Below are positions 10,885-23,303 of a stretch of DNA of 64,000 bases, in pieces (position 1 is the stretch's first letter; every line of letters starts with the position of its first letter). Origin of the DNA: Conchocele bisecta (Eukaryota; Mollusca; Bivalvia; Lucinida; Thyasiridae); NCBI GenBank assembly GCA_029237695.1, contig CM055265.1, forward strand, positions 46,561,056 through 46,625,055, written 5' to 3'. The position numbers and the translations under genes were made by a program. Under the pieces are notes generated by a model. That model saw only the letters and a list, made by a program, of their open reading frames with translations, did no database searches and had not been told where the DNA came from.

Positions 10885-12266
10885 TATCTGTCAAAGCATG
10901 TTGTTAATTATTCTAAAGTGCTGTCAAAGCATGTTTTTGATGATAAAAATTTAAAATAGAAAATAAACAGCAGACGACAAAAAAAATAAGATAGCGGTCT
11001 AAGGGTTAAAGAGACGATCACTTTAATGTTTATGCTATTTTATGAAGTTTGAAGAAGATCCAGCAACGGCTTCTCTTATTGACAAAATTATTCCCGCCAC
11101 CAGTATTCTAGCGTTCCTCTTTTCAATCAAGCGTAAATAGTCTGGTTACCAATGTGAATTATCAGGGTTGTATCACGACTTTCTGAGTACATACGCAGTT
11201 CTCATGCTCAAACTCAGGAAGTTTGATTGGTTCAGGCCAAGCTAAGCTCAGTCTCGGTCGATCAAAGTGCCTGGTTTAGAGTAAGAATTTGAAGAATGTG
11301 CTCAGAAAGATTTATAAACATGGGCCCTGAAATTGCGTAAATGAATCCACAAATTTTGTCTTATTTCATCTGATAAGCATTGTACATCACGATTAGTTTA
11401 AGTCATAGGTAATGGAAATAAAATCGCCGAATCATATAATTAACATAATTTATTAGGTTAGCACCGTGGTGAAATGCATGCCTTTTTCAAATCAGTTAAA
11501 ATTGTTGAAACTGGTACGGTATATTTTATCACCAAATGACGTATATTTGGAAAAAGATATAATGCAGCATCACACACAGTGCCGCTCACCGAATTACAAA
11601 GTAGCATGTGCTTGTGACATAGCACAAGTTTTGCCAGTTTGTCATCTTCACAAGTACTCGAAATGTGAATCATGTTCAGATTGGCTGTTTGTATTAATTA
11701 TGTAACATCATGCTAGTTTTGCTGTAATGACAGCCAAATTACATTTGAAACTACAAGGTAACAGCGTTCAAGCTAGCCCTTCAAAATAGGGAGAAGTTTT
11801 CACTAAATTGTTTAGAAAATATACCATTTTTTTCTCCAAAATTTCTGTTTTAAATAGTGAAAAACTTCTCCCTCAACTCAAAATAGGAGAAGTCAGACAA
11901 TTTAGGAGATAATTTCGCCCACTTCGCCCTGTAGACTGATCCCTGGATAATCTGTCAAGTTATTCACAAATTTTAAATACAATGAAGCTGGAATGCCACT
12001 GATCTCATTCTAGATAGATTGATTTCCACAAATATATTCTGGACTATGCGCTGCTATATCTCAAGTACATGTACATGTTAACCCAGTGAACGGCACTATG
12101 TCACTGAATGGTGTCTTTTTGCAAATATTTACCACCAATTTGTATAGTAGGGTACATATTTCTATCATGTTAACAGATTTGTAAAAGTCACGTGTTTCCC
12201 CGTGCTGCTGACCTTACAATTATACTACAAGACACTGGCATGGGATTTTTTTCTGTCGCATGTGGT
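10885..12266. other. Intergenic with MITE fragments
   Basis: 10895-11012 is the right part of an M4 element (AACAGCAGACGACAAA, GCGGTCTAAGGGTTAA). 11195-11290 is a hairpin of the type also at 50195-50275 (GTTTGATTGG). 11768-11945 resembles the ends of the 13163-14750 element (GGGAGAAGTTTTCAC, TTCGCCC). No gene seen. Confidence 0.5.
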
Positions 12267-12480
12267 TTAACCCTTCCTACGCTGTTGACGGAAATTGCCG
12301 TCTGCTGTTTTTCATTTTTGCTTTAATTCTTAACAAAAAACTGGTTTTGACAGCACATGAGAATCGTCTCCAGTGGAGACGATTCTCATGTGCTGTGAAA
12401 ACCAGGTTTTTGTCGAGAAATATTGAAAATAAAACATTTCCAGCAGACGACAACATTTAATTCAGCGTAGTACGGGTTAA
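12267..12480. mobile_element. M4 hairpin MITE
   Basis: Ends TTAACCCTT / ACGGGTTAA. Inner arms GCCGTCTGCTG..., TTTTGACAGCACATGAGAA and GAGACGATTCTCATGTGCTG form a long hairpin ending CAGCAGACGACAA. Confidence 0.8.
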
Positions 12481-12654
12481 GCAATCATGAAGCTTCATAA
12501 ATTCACTTTGTTCAATAGAGGCATCATTCACATTTCGCTAACTGAATAGCAGTGAAGATCGTATTCAAACTGTACGGATTTTGAAGTTGATCAAGATGTA
12601 CAAAGGTTGTAATTCCAATAAGCCCAGTACTGCAGGATAATGACTCCTAGTTCT

Positions 12655-12843
12655 GTAGCCGATTTCATCAACATTGGAATGCATACTTATCTAGCAAAGT
12701 ATACTTGGAGGGATTAATAATTTATTTTTCCCGAAATGCAATATTTCATATAGAACTAACAACTGCATATATTTGATGATTAAAAGTATGCAGAATTATT
12801 GTACTGAATTTATTACATTTTCACAGCCAAAATAAATTCAGTA
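12655..12843 (+). mobile_element. M1 left half, cut at its centre by a Helentron-like element
   Basis: Starts CTG-TAGCC. The central palindrome has lost its right arm (CACAGCCAAAATAAATTCAG) and breaks at AAATTCAGTA, where a Helentron-like element begins. The right half was not found. Confidence 0.7.
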
Positions 12844-14825
12844 AATCAGATGGCCGTGGCCCGCATGTCGAGCCCGCCGAGGCATTTGATGGTCTCAGAG
12901 TGTATTTATTTGAAGCTTGATGCCCAATAAGCATACAAAGTTTCAAGTAAATTTGACATACGGTTACAGAGATAGTAGGCATGTTAAAACTTTTAACGCA
13001 AATTTTGACAGAAACTTTAACGCAAACTTCTAAGTCATTTGACCTTGACATAGGGGCACAGGGGCCGCATGAGTGGGACACAGAATGAATATATGGATGA
13101 TGACTAATAAGCATATGAAGTTTCAAGTCAATGTGACTTAGGACTGCAGAGGTATTTAAAAACTCAGGGTTCAATCTAGCTCCAAATTTTAGGGGGAAGT
13201 CACTTACCCCTCCAGGGAATTTAGGGGGAAGTGGTGGAATTTAGGAGGAAGTGGGAGAACTGTGTTTTTTTCTCCATAATTTGTAAAGTATGTTAAATGT
13301 TGTTGTTGTCGGTTATCGGCAAAGACAATTTAACTGCACCAGATAATACAGATAATACAAATAAGACCAGGCATATTATTTAACAATAATTTTATTTTTT
13401 CTAAGGATATCATCAAATTTAAAGCAATGTATGCACGTTTTTTCGCCCATAAATAGAAAATGCAATAATCTACATTTTTCAGTAAGTATTTACATTTTGT
13501 ATATATAGGACCATGATTGAAAACAGCAGACGACAATTCTAACGTATTTTTTTCTCATTTTACCCTGAAATTTTGTTTTGGTATTTCATTAGATAAGCAT
13601 CATCAGATGCAATTCTAATGAATTACCAAGACGTATAATTTATTTAAGAGAAATAAGAAAAATACTCAACAGTTGTTGGCTGTTATTTTCACCGCTAGAG
13701 TTAATACAGTTAATCCATTTTTGGCCACCTATGACTGGTAAATCCGTCTGATCTTGCTCTGCAGCGTTTTGCAGCAGGCTTGGGCGAACTGCCCGTTAAC
13801 CAGTTTGACAGAGACATTATCGCGATCAATGATCGAATAAACACCAAAAATTACCCAGGGTATTTAAGAGCAAGCATCTATTACTCAAATTTTAAATGAC
13901 CCGCAAGTGAAAATTACGCTAATAGTCGTGAGACAATGCACAAATCAAACTTATCACACATACGGTTTTGAAATCAGTCCATCAATCGTCATCATAATTG
14001 TCCAATCAGACCGCATATTTATACTTTGTCCCAGAATAGATCGCTGGTCGTATCAAATTGAATTTGATTAAACCAAACTACAAATTAATAATTAGTGGCG
14101 TCTTACCTGTTTCTTTCAAGTGGCGCATCTTTAATTATTAACGAAAACATATTTGGCGTCGGTAAAGTCTTTGAATTTGCCGACGTTGCATCTCAATATT
14201 TGCATTGTACTGTAACTTAATTAATACACACACGTCATCGGCGAATGTAAATACTCGATAAAAACATCCAATGAAAACAAACTCCCGCCTTGTGGGTGGA
14301 GTATTGGAAAATCGGCTTGTGGTTAACACAAGGAGTGCTAAACGGCCGGGATATGATTGACAGGTTGACAGGTCAATTGCAAAGGCCGTGTTTATTTCTA
14401 TCAATTTCTGCCGCGTGCTGCATCAAACAAACTAGGCATTTCACTGAACTGTGCCGACGTCGTGTGGTGTCACAATGCGTGTACACAATAATCTGGTTTA
14501 ACACGCTGCCCAAGGCCATTACTCAACATTTGCAGCACTATTTGACAAGCCTGGGAATATCGATTTCAGGTTAGCGGGGTGTGAAATGGGAAATTCTAAA
14601 CAATTTTGTTTCAATTTATGACGATTATATGGAAACTGCAATCACCGAAAATTACCGGGATTTTTTCAAAGCGAAGTCGACTTCGCCCGACGGGAAATAA
14701 AAAGCGAAGTGAACGAAAAAAAAAAAAAGCGACCCTCAAATTGAACCCTGAAACTTTATAACGCAGATTTCGGAACGCAAACTTCTAAGTCATTTGACCT
14801 TGGGCACAGGGGACCAGTCTAGCTC
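12844..14825. mobile_element. Helentron-like element fragment split by a TIR element
   Basis: Head CAGATGGCCGTGGCCCGCAT followed by core units with AACTTTAACGCAAACTTCTAA and TCATTTGACCTTG. Units resume at 14751 after the 13163-14750 insert. No 3' hairpin was found; it stops at ~14820. Confidence 0.6.
13163..14750. mobile_element. 1.6-kb TIR element, no transposase seen
   Basis: Left end TCAGGGTTCAATCTAG; right end CAAATTGAACCCTGA. Subterminal AGGGGGAAGTCACTTACCCC on the left and CGAAGTCGACTTCGCCC on the right. The interior is AT-rich with several short open frames and no recognised protein. Confidence 0.6.
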
Positions 14826-14888
14826 ATGATTCGCTAGCACACTCCTGTAATTTGATGAGGTATATTGTTCCTTGGAAGCAATACTGGG

Positions 14889-15120
14889 GGCCGTTTCACT
14901 AAACTTTGTACGACTAAAATGTTCGTAAGTGCAAATTTAGGATCATCTGGAAATATCAATTTATGGATTTACATTTATTGAGCATAGGCTGCATATGCAG
15001 CCTATGCTCAATAAATGTAAATCCAATAATTGTTTACAAGAAAACACTGTTAATGTGAAATTTATATAATTTTGCACTTACAAACATTTTAGTCGAACAA
15101 AGTTTAGTGAAACGGCCCCC
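14889..15120. mobile_element. M5 palindromic MITE
   Basis: Ends GGGGGCCGTTTCACTAAAC / GTTTAGTGAAACGGCCCCC. Inner palindrome GATTTACATTTATTGAGCAT / ATGCTCAATAAATGTAAATC around GCATATGC. Lies in the receptor 3' flank. Confidence 0.88.
14974..14979 (-). promoter_or_regulatory. Possible polyadenylation hexamer for the receptor gene
   Basis: First minus-strand AATAAA found after the stop codon, about 715 bases downstream, inside the palindromic MITE at 14889-15120. No other exact hexamer was seen between. A weak candidate, because a variant hexamer could be used earlier. Confidence 0.25.
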
Positions 15121-15395
15121 TGGTGTTTTGCTGACTCGCTTCCATTTACCAATATGTGTTAAGAAACTAATTGATCAACACTACATGTATGTACATGTCT
15201 AGCAGACTCGCCAACGCTTTATACAAACATCATATCCGAGTCCAAAATTGAGAAAAGTGACCTTAAAGGGTTTGCAACCAGCACAGCCTCAGATCAGCCT
15301 GCGCAGGGCACCATTAATTCGCTTTAGTAGTAGTACTGACATCAGCACCATTCAAATCTGACTGTGTCTTTGCAAAGGGGTAGTCAATACGAATA

Positions 15396-15655
15396 TGTGA
15401 TTTTTTACTTAAGAACATGTGCAATTTTTCATGAAATATATTATTTACAGAAACTGTGATATTGTCTGTAAATGACGTTGAAAGGTGACAAAATGTTCAT
15501 AGCAAATGCGGAATTCCATTTAGCATTTGCTATGACAATTTCGTCAACCTCCGACATCATTTACAGAAAATATAGACAATTTTGTAACTATTTTTTATCA
15601 GATATCGCACATGTCCTCAGGTACAAAATCTCATGCCGTGTCTCATATTACAAAT
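15396..15655. mobile_element. Palindromic MITE (family M8) in the 3'UTR
   Basis: Resembles the cleaner copy at 34528-34790 in its ends (ATGTGATTTT near 15395, TACAAAATCTCATG and GTGTCTCATATTA near 15630-15655) and in the internal AAATGACG/CATTTACAG blocks. An inner hairpin (CATAGCAAATGC / GCATTTGCTATG) lies at 15498-15536. It ends about 40 bases from the receptor stop codon, so it is transcribed as part of the 3'UTR. Confidence 0.55.
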
Positions 15656-15695
15656 GCTGTAAGGTACCTATTGCCAGTCGATGGCACATTTGCCA

Positions 15696-17068
15696 TCACA
15701 CATACACATCCTCATTTTCCTCCCCCAGCCTGTAGAGATTGAGGTACTCAGTTCCAGGACCTGTATCGCCAGACTGTCCGGTTCCTCGATCCTCCCCACT
15801 CACAATGCTCATATCACCACGACCATCCACAGTACCGGTGGGAGAAGCATCTACAGGCCCACTTGTGACGCTCGTATCCAGGTATAAATCATCGCCATGG
15901 TAACCACTAGTGATGCTCAGGTCCTGGATGCTGGACTGTGGACTATCGACCTCTGTAACACCATGACGACCGTGACCATAGCTGGTGTTTTCATCAGTAA
16001 CCGCCACTCTAGTTGGCGGACTAGAGCCTCGGTAAGCCAGTCGCCCAACAGGTGGTTCATTATAATAGCTGTCCCTGTCCACCGGTTCATGCCCCTGTTC
16101 CAGATCTACGTTAGAATGGAGTGGGTCCTCACAGACGTGTCCAGTGAGTTGCCTGTCAGACGTGCCATCACTTCTGTCCGGGGAGTGCATGGTTACAGGA
16201 TCTGCCAGCAAGTACTGTGGGAGCCCAGGACTGCTACTCGGCTCGCGTCTTGGGTGAGGGTCGTCGGGCATGGCGGTATCGTACATGACCATAACACTAT
16301 CCCCCGGCCTGCTGGCCTGATCGCCCTCCATGCCAGTCAACTGTGGTCCTCCCATGTCACAGTCACTGACATTACTGGTGCAGTGTCGTGGGTCAGCCGG
16401 GCTGACAGTGCTGTCAGCAGCTGAATCCTTCAACCTTTTAGAGCTAGCTCTTCTCTGTTTCTTGGGATGGGATTTCCTCGACCTTGGTCTGGGGCGCGCA
16501 GTCAGTCTCTCGGTGGTCGACGTCCCCGACACGAGGCTCGGACTGCGTTCATACATGGCTGGTGCCCGGTCCACGGTACCCATGGTTGGGGCCATGGTAC
16601 CCGAACGTGGTGCCCGGTCCATGGTAGCCGAGGTTGGTGCCTGGTCCATTGAAACTGGTGCAAAGCCAGCTGCTATAGGTCTGTCTTGGTGGGTGTTAGA
16701 GGAATGGCTGTTGCCTGAAGGATTGTGGCTCTGTTCTGCACCTACCTTCGGTCCATCAGGAATAACAAATGTTTCATCGTCAGAACATAGTTTCTTGATT
16801 ACACCATCTCCAGTTATGTGTTCATTGCTAACATTTGATTGTTTCTCCACATCTTTGTCCCCTTCTGTGGGTTTGGGACTCGGTGCCTCATTTGCACCAT
16901 CCTCGTGTGCCCCGCTACTTGTTGCCATGGTATCAATGTCTGATGAATCGCCAGATGGTTCGGGGACATCGTGGAGTTGCTCATCTTCAGATTCGGAGCT
17001 GGAGTCATGGCGACCACAGCGTCCGGTGCGACCACTCACCTCCGTCTGGATGCTGGTCCAGGCCGAGT
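15696..17068 (-). CDS. Receptor exon 'A': long Ser/Pro-rich C-terminal tail, with stop codon
   Basis: Terminal coding exon, residues 283-739. Acceptor is TATATTTTAG with the exon from 17068; the stop TGA is at 15696-15698. Visible in order: DSAWTSIQTEVSG; an acidic Ser cluster SSSESEDEQ (305-313); short repeats built on MDQAP/MDRAP/VDRAP (about 423-452); a basic patch RPRPRSRKSHPKKQRR (474-489) that could act as a nuclear or membrane-binding signal; three repeats LSITSG / TSVTSG / MSIVSG (about 666-707); then TEYLNLYRL, where Y724-L-N fits a Grb2-type YxN site and YLNL an endocytic Yxx-hydrophobic signal; and the end DVYV, which fits a class II PDZ ligand. No folded domain is recognised. Base composition is clearly richer in G+C than the surrounding introns, as expected for a real exon. 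The antisense open frames here are shadows. Confidence 0.9.
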
Positions 17069-17821
17069 CTAAAATATAACCCGAACACACAGTGCCATAA
17101 GTCTTGCAACAAAAGATAAATTTCCATGGACTCCATATATACTTCCAATATTTTGGAAATCATTGACAATTACGTACTGGTGCAGTAGTGTTAGTGTATG
17201 TGTCATTGTAGTAGACATATCAAAATACCAGTAGCCGATTTCATTAAAATTGCAAAGTATACTTATGTAGCAAAGTATACTTTGAGGGAGTAATCATTTA
17301 TTTTTCCCGAAATGAATTATTTCATATAGAACTACCCACTGCATATATTTGATGTCAGATTAAAAGTATGCAGAATTATTATACTGAATTTATTACATTA
17401 TCACAGCCAAAATGGCTGTGATAATGTAATAGATGCAGTATAATAAAAACTAGAAATGGACGCTTGTCGACAAGCGCATGTGTATCCCCCTCCCTAGATA
17501 CACAAGTAGTTTGAAAAAAGGGTGTTCGAGTTATGCTCCGGAGACAAAATCAGTGACGGAAAAAACAGAGATAAGGGAGATAACTAAAAAATTAGAGATG
17601 CAAGAGTTATCATTCTTGCGTGACACACCTTTAGGGTTGTGGTCTATGCATGTGTGAAGTTTCATGAAAATATTCCAAAGGGTGTTCGAGTTATGCTCAG
17701 GACACGAAATCAGTGCACGAAACAACAAAGGGAGATAACTAAACAATTAACGACGCAAGAGTTGTCATTCTTACGTGCGACACACCTTGGGGTCGTCTTC
17801 TATGCATGTGTGAAGTTTAAT

Positions 17822-19336
17822 AAACTAGAAAATGTGTTCAAAGAACACGGATGTCCCACATATCGCTTTGATAATAAATGAGGCCAAATTGCAAGTCAAA
17901 ATTTTCTTTTACCTGAGAGTTAAAGTTTTTGAAGCACCAAGTATGTGACCTTGACCCTGGGCTTGGCGGGGGCAGGATGAACGTGGATTTGGCACAGGGC
18001 GGTAGAGGACCATTAGAGCAATGCATATATGAAATATGAAGCTGATCCGTGAAAGAAAGAAAACAGAAATTAGATATTTACCTGAGCGTTAAAATTTTTG
18101 AAGCACTAAGTATGTGATGTTAACCCTGGGCTTGGCGGGGGCGGGACGAACGTGGATTTGGCACAGGGCGGTAGAGGACCATTAGAGCAACGCGTATATG
18201 AAATATGAAGTTGATCCGTGAATGGAAAGAAAAATTATAAGATATTTACCTGAGCATTAAAGTTTTTGAAGCACCAAGTATGTGACCTTGACCCTGGGAT
18301 TGGCGGGGCAGGACAAACGTGGATTTGGCACAGGGCGGTAGAGGACCATTAGAGCAATGCGTATATGAAATATGAAGATGATCCATGAAAGAAAACAGAA
18401 AGTATAAGATATTTACCCGAGCGTTAAAGTTTTTGAAGCACTAAGTATGTGACCTTGACCCTGGGCTTGGCGGGGGCAGGACGAACGTGGATTTGGCACA
18501 GGGCGGTAGAGGACCATTAGAGCAATGCGTATATGAAATATGAAGCTGATCCGTGAAATGAAAACAGAAATTATAAGATATTTACCCGAGTGTTAAAGTT
18601 TTTGAAGCACCAAGTATGTAACCTTGACCCTGGGCTTGGCGGGGCAGGACGAACGTGGATTGGCACAGGGCGGTAGAGGACCATTAGAGCAATGCGTATA
18701 TGAAATATGAAGCTGATCCGTGAAAGAAAACAGAAATTATAAGATATTTACCCCCGAGCGTTAAAGTTTTTGAAGCACCAAGTATGTAACCTTGACCCTG
18801 GGCTTGGCGGGGGCAGGACGAACGTGGATTTGGCACAGGGCGGTAGAGGACCATTAGAGCAATGTGTATATGAAATATGAAGCTGATCCGTGAAAGAAAA
18901 CAGAAATTATAAGATATTAACCTGAGCGTTAAAGTTTTTGAAGCACCAAGTATGTGACCTTGACCCTGGGCTTGGCGGGGGCAGGACGAACGTGGATTTG
19001 GCACAGGGCGGTAGTGAACCATCAGAGCAATGTGTATATGAAATATGAAGCAGATCAGTCGAAGGATGAAGAAATTATGAGACATTTACCCCGAGTGTTA
19101 AAGTTTTGTGACGGACGGACGGACGGACGGACGGACGGGAGGACGGGATGCACGTTCCTACGAATGAATACTTGTTGGGTTTTTACTGTATAAAAATACC
19201 CAACAAGAGTACCCAACACTATCCTAACCCTACCCAATAAGATCCCGTACGCTTACAACAAGTACCCATTCGTGTGTGCGGACGGACGGACGGACGGACA
19301 AGGGTAACACTAAATGTGGCACTATCGTGGTGGGGC
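17822..19336 (+). mobile_element. Helentron-like element nested in copy 1
   Basis: Starts ACTAGAAAATGTG and ends GTGGTGGGGCATAA. It interrupts a 160-bp unit at GTGTGAAGTTT / AAATATTCCAAAGG. The core is ~7 units of ~170 bp, each with TGTGACCTTGACCCTGGG, GGCACAGGGCGGTAGAGGA and TATGAAATATGAAG. Before the end is a GGAC microsatellite that carries an insert (19151-19279). Confidence 0.75.
19151..19279. mobile_element. Small insert inside a GGAC microsatellite
   Basis: Left ACGTTCCTACGAATGAATAC, right CAAGTACCCATTCGTGTGTG, giving an imperfect inverted end (ACGAATG...CTTGTTG / CAACAAG...CATTCGT). GGAC repeats lie on both sides. Interior TACCCAACA and CCTAACCCTACCC. Confidence 0.6.
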
Positions 19337-19499
19337 ATAAAAATATTCCAAAGGGTGTTCGAGTTATGCTCTGGATACAAAATCAGAGCACGAAACAACA
19401 AAGGGAGATAAGTAAACAAGAATTCCGCGGAATCAGATGCCTCGCCTTGTCCCGCCTTGACCTCGAGCCTGGGGCCGAAAGCAATTTTCACTGGCCCGA

Positions 19500-19575
19500 A
19501 CATATTATACAATTATTGACTAGTGAGCCATAGAATATCAGATTATATTCTTTGGCTCACTAGTCAATAATTGTT
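19500..19575. repeat. Hairpin
   Basis: ACAATTATTGACTAGTGAGC pairs with GCTCACTAGTCAATAATTGT around a short AT-rich loop. The same hairpin recurs at ~55560-55632. Confidence 0.85.
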
Positions 19576-19577
19576 TT

Positions 19578-20400
19578 ATTATATGATAATAGTCTGTATA
19601 TAGCACTTACGACCTTATGCTATTAGACAAAAATGGAAAAAGAATTTGAAAAAAAAAAGGAAAAAAAAAGTTTACGGAAATGTAATATACAAAAAAAATA
19701 AAAATAATAATGCTCGCTACTGGAGCCCAGAATTTTTGTTAATAGTCCTATATTTATTTACATATATCTGCACAGGTCCACATACTGCCACAATATTGTC
19801 AACACAGTTTACGGAAATGTAATAATGTACCTGTATAAATTACCTGTAATAAGTTAGTGGTCAGTTAAAAAATTGAAAAAGAATGTAAAAAAAGAAAATG
19901 GAAAAAAAAAAATTAAATTAAAAAAAAATAAAAGAATAATGCTCCCTACTGGAGCCCAGAATGTTTTTTAATAGTCCTATATTGATCTACATATCATATA
20001 TACACAGGTCCACATATTGCCACAATATTTTCAACACAGTTTACGGAAATGTAATATAATCATTTACCTGTATAAATTACCTGTAAGTGGTCAGTGGTCA
20101 GTTGCACATGCTAGCACATGCACAGGTGAATAGTCTGTATATAGCACTTACGACCTTATGCTACTAGACAAAAATTGAAAAATAATTTGAAAAAAAAAAT
20201 GAAAAAAAAAAAATGAAAAAAAAAGTTTAAACATAATAATGCTTGCTACTGGAGCCCAGAATTTTTTTTTAATAGTCCTATATTTATCTACATATATCTG
20301 CACAGGTCCACATAATGCCACAATATTTTCAACACAGTTTACGGAAATGTAATATCCAATGTAGTAATTTACCTGTATAAATTACCTGTGGTCAAGACTG
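19578..20400. repeat. ~280-bp tandem repeat, about three units
   Basis: Each unit holds TAGTCTGTATATAGCACTTA, A-runs broken by TG, GCTACTGGAGCCCAGAAT and CACAGTTTACGGAAATGTAA. Two units recur at 55640-56230. Confidence 0.8.
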
Positions 20401-21237
20401 GACATCTGCACATGCTAGCCCATGCTAGCACATGGTTCTCCCAGTCTCTATTGTTCTCTCTACAGGTAAGGTGTACAGAGCACACGAGAAAAGGTGTACA
20501 GAGCAGACGAGAAAACGGGTCTTCATGCATTATTGTCCAGTTTGTAGAGTGCGCAAAACAAAAAAGGGAGATAACTGAAAAATTAGCTACGCAAGAGTTG
20601 TCATTCTTGTGCACGACACACCTCCGGGTCGTGGTCTATGCATGTGTGAAGTTTCATGAAAATATTCCAAAGGGTGGTCGAGTTATGCTCCGGACAGGAA
20701 ATCAGTGCGCGAAAACAAAAAAGGGAGATAACTAAAAAATTAGCTATGCAAGAGTTGTCATTCTTGTGCACGACACACCTTCGGTTCGTGGTCTAATTGA
20801 ATATGTGAAGTTTCATAAAAATATTCCAAAGAGTGGTCGAGTTATGGTCAATCAGTGTGCGAAACAAAAAAGGGAGATAACTAAAAAATTAGCTATGCAA
20901 GAGTTGTCATTCTTGTGCGCGACACACCTTCGGGTCGTGGTCTATGCATGTGTGAAGTTTCATGAAAATATTCCAAAGGGTGGTGGAGTTATGCTCCGGA
21001 CACGAAATCAGTTCGAGAAACAAAAAAGGGAGATAATTAAAAAATTAGCTATGAAAGAGTTGTCATTCTTGTGCGCGATACACCTTCGGGTCGTGGTCTA
21101 TGCATGTGTGAAGTTTCATGAAAATATTCCAAAGGGTGTTCGAGTTATGCTCCGGACAAGAAGTGTCTACGGCGGACGCGGACGCGGCGCGCTGTCAAAT
21201 CCATAGTATCCCCCGACGGAGTCCGGGGGATACAATT

Positions 21238-22635
21238 AACTAGAAATGTGGCCTGTCGGCACACGAATACCCCCACTGGCAGCCAAAGAAAACGAGGCAT
21301 TTTTGATTATAAGCCATTTAGCCGAGCGTTAAGGTTTCAAACGCATCAAGTCTGTGACCTTGACCCTGGGCATAGTGTGATAATCCATGCATCGGTGTAG
21401 AAGATATAGAGCGGAAGGGAATTTCAATAGGTTTGACATTTGACCTTCAACGGTGGAACCTTGACCTTGGACGTAGGTGGCGAGTTATTGGATCGCGACA
21501 CACCAAAACACACACCTTCCTTCAGAAACCTGAAAAACATTTGTGCCAACAGGCATTTGATAATCCATGCATCGGTGTAGAAGATATAGAGTGGAAGGGA
21601 ATTTCAAAGAGGTTTGGACCATTTGCCCTTCAACTGTGACCTTGACCTTGGACGTAGGTGCCGTGGTTATTGATCGCGAAACCCTTCTCATCCTGAGAAA
21701 CATTTGTGCCAAGGCATTTGATAATCCATGCATCGGTGTAGAAGATAGAGTGGAAGGGAATTTCAATAGGTTTGACCTTTGACCTTCAACTGTGACCTTG
21801 ACCTTGGACGTAGGTGCGTGGTTATTGATCGCGACACACTTCTCATCATGAGAAAACATTTGTGCCAAGCCATTTGATAATCCATGCATCGGTGTAGAAG
21901 ATATAGAGCGGAAGGGAATTTCAATAGGTTTGACCTTTGACCTTCAACTGTGACCTTGACCTTGTACGTAGGTGCATGGTTATTGATCGTGACACACCTT
22001 CTCATCATGAGAAACATTTGTGCCAAGCCATTTGATAATCCATGCATCGGTGTAGAAGATATAGAGCGGAAGGGAATTTAAATAGTTTTGACCTTTGACC
22101 TTCAACTGTGACCTTGACCTTGCTCGTAGGTGCGTGGTTATTGATCGCGACACACCTTCTCATCATGAGAAACATTTGTGCCAAGCCATTTGATAATCCA
22201 TGTATCGGTGTAGAAGTTATAGAGCGGAAGGGAATTTCGATAGGTTTGACCTTTGACCTTCAACTGTGACCTTGACCTTGGACGTAGGTGCGTGGTTATT
22301 GATCGCGACACACCTTCTCATCATGAGAAACATTTGTGCCAAGCCATTTGATAATCCATGCATCAGTGTAGAAGATATAGAGCGGAAGGGAATTTTGATA
22401 GGTTTGACCTTTGACCTTCAACTGTGACCTTGACCTTGGATGTAGGTGCGTTGTTATTGATCGCGACACACCTTCTCATCATGAGAAACATTTGTGCCAA
22501 GCCATTTGATAATCCATGCATCAGTGTAGAAGATATAGAGCGGAAGGGAATTTCCAACAGACTGACAGACCGACAGACCGACCGACCGACCGACCGACAA
22601 GCTGACTCCTATATACCCCCAACAAACTTTGTTTG
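21238..22635 (+). mobile_element. Helentron-like element, 155-bp core array
   Basis: Starts ACTAGAAATGTGGCCTGTCG directly after the 3' end of copy 1. About eight core units with TGATAATCCATGCATCGGTG, GAGCGGAAGGGAATTTC and CTGTGACCTTGACCTTGG. Then a GACC/GACA microsatellite and 3' hairpin ACCCCCAACAAACTTTGTTT then GTGGGGGTATAAT. Confidence 0.8.
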
Positions 22636-22658
22636 TGGGGGTATAATAAATTTATCCT

Positions 22659-22858
22659 TAACCCTTAGACCGCTACTCACAACAATTGTCGTCTGCTGTT
22701 GCTTTTATATCTTACCTTATTTCTCAATAAAAACATGATTTGACAGCAATGGAAAATGATTCTGAAGTGCTGTCAAAGCATGTTTTTGATGATGAAAATG
22801 GAAAATAGAAAATAAACAGCAGACGACAAAAAAAATAAGATAGCGGTGTAAGGGTTAA
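22659..22858. mobile_element. M4 hairpin MITE inside M1
   Basis: Ends TTAACCCTTAGACCGC / GCGGTGTAAGGGTTAA, with inner GTCGTCTGCTGTT and AACAGCAGACGACAA. Flanked by M1 sequence (TTTATCC on the left, AAATTGAAAATTTCTC on the right). Confidence 0.85.
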
Positions 22859-22910
22859 ATTGAAAATTTCTCTGTCAAACTATACTTTGCTAGACAAGTA
22901 TACATTGCAG

Positions 22911-23303
22911 TGTGTTTGTTTGTTTGCTTATTAGTGTTTAACGGCCTATCAACAGCTAAGGTCATGTAAGGCTGGGCAAACGGGTTTGATCCCATTTTAA
23001 CCTGCTGCATTGGGGGGAAAATCCCAAAATCAGAACGGAATATTTACATCGAGAACAATTATATTCAGCCCTGAAATTAGAATAACCTGACCTGGTGCCA
23101 GGTCCATACCACACCAAGTCACTTGGCCCCTTCCCCTAAAATAGGATTACGAATATCGTAATACTCATATAAGGAGTATAACCAGATTCAACTATCACAT
23201 ACAAAATGCCAAAGACGTATGTGAGGGCCAAACCAGGTCTCCAGTCGGATTCCGTTCAGGATGAACCCCGATCGTTAAATTACGAATCTCGTGCTCCCAC
23301 ACT
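22911..23303 (+). mobile_element. SINE-A copy inside M1
   Basis: Head TTTGTTTGCTTATTAGTG, B-box-like GGGTTTGATCCC, middle TTCAGCCCTGAAATTAGAA, tail GATGAACCCCGATCG. Flanks ACATTGCAGTGTG and ACTTTGTAATGTG are a diverged 13-bp target duplication of the M1 sequence ACTTTGCAATGTT. Confidence 0.8.

Larger units (their letters stand above)
17449..21233 (+). mobile_element. Helentron-like composite element, copy 1
   Basis: Starts ACTAGAAATGG with a 5' subterminal hairpin GCGCTTGTCGACAAGCGC-type (GACGCTTGTCGACAAGCG). Core units of ~160 bp (GGGAGATAACTAAAAAATTA, GTGTGAAGTTTCATGAAAA) occur at 17530-17820 and 20540-21165. The 3' end has a GGACGC microsatellite and hairpin TATCCCCCGACGGAGTCCGG then GGATACAAT. 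No target duplication. Layout matches the non-autonomous Helentron/'pearl' type (family knowledge). The open frames are repeat translations. Confidence 0.75.

Noticed and set aside
16330..17079. 249-codon open frame on the plus strand
   Set aside because: Antisense shadow of receptor exon A, whose minus-strand frame has matching splice sites and phases.
20388..21206. Open frames of 115 and 146 codons, and the matching ones at 56256-57101
   Set aside because: Repeat translation of ~160-bp core units; the same peptide recurs in each unit and in both composite copies.
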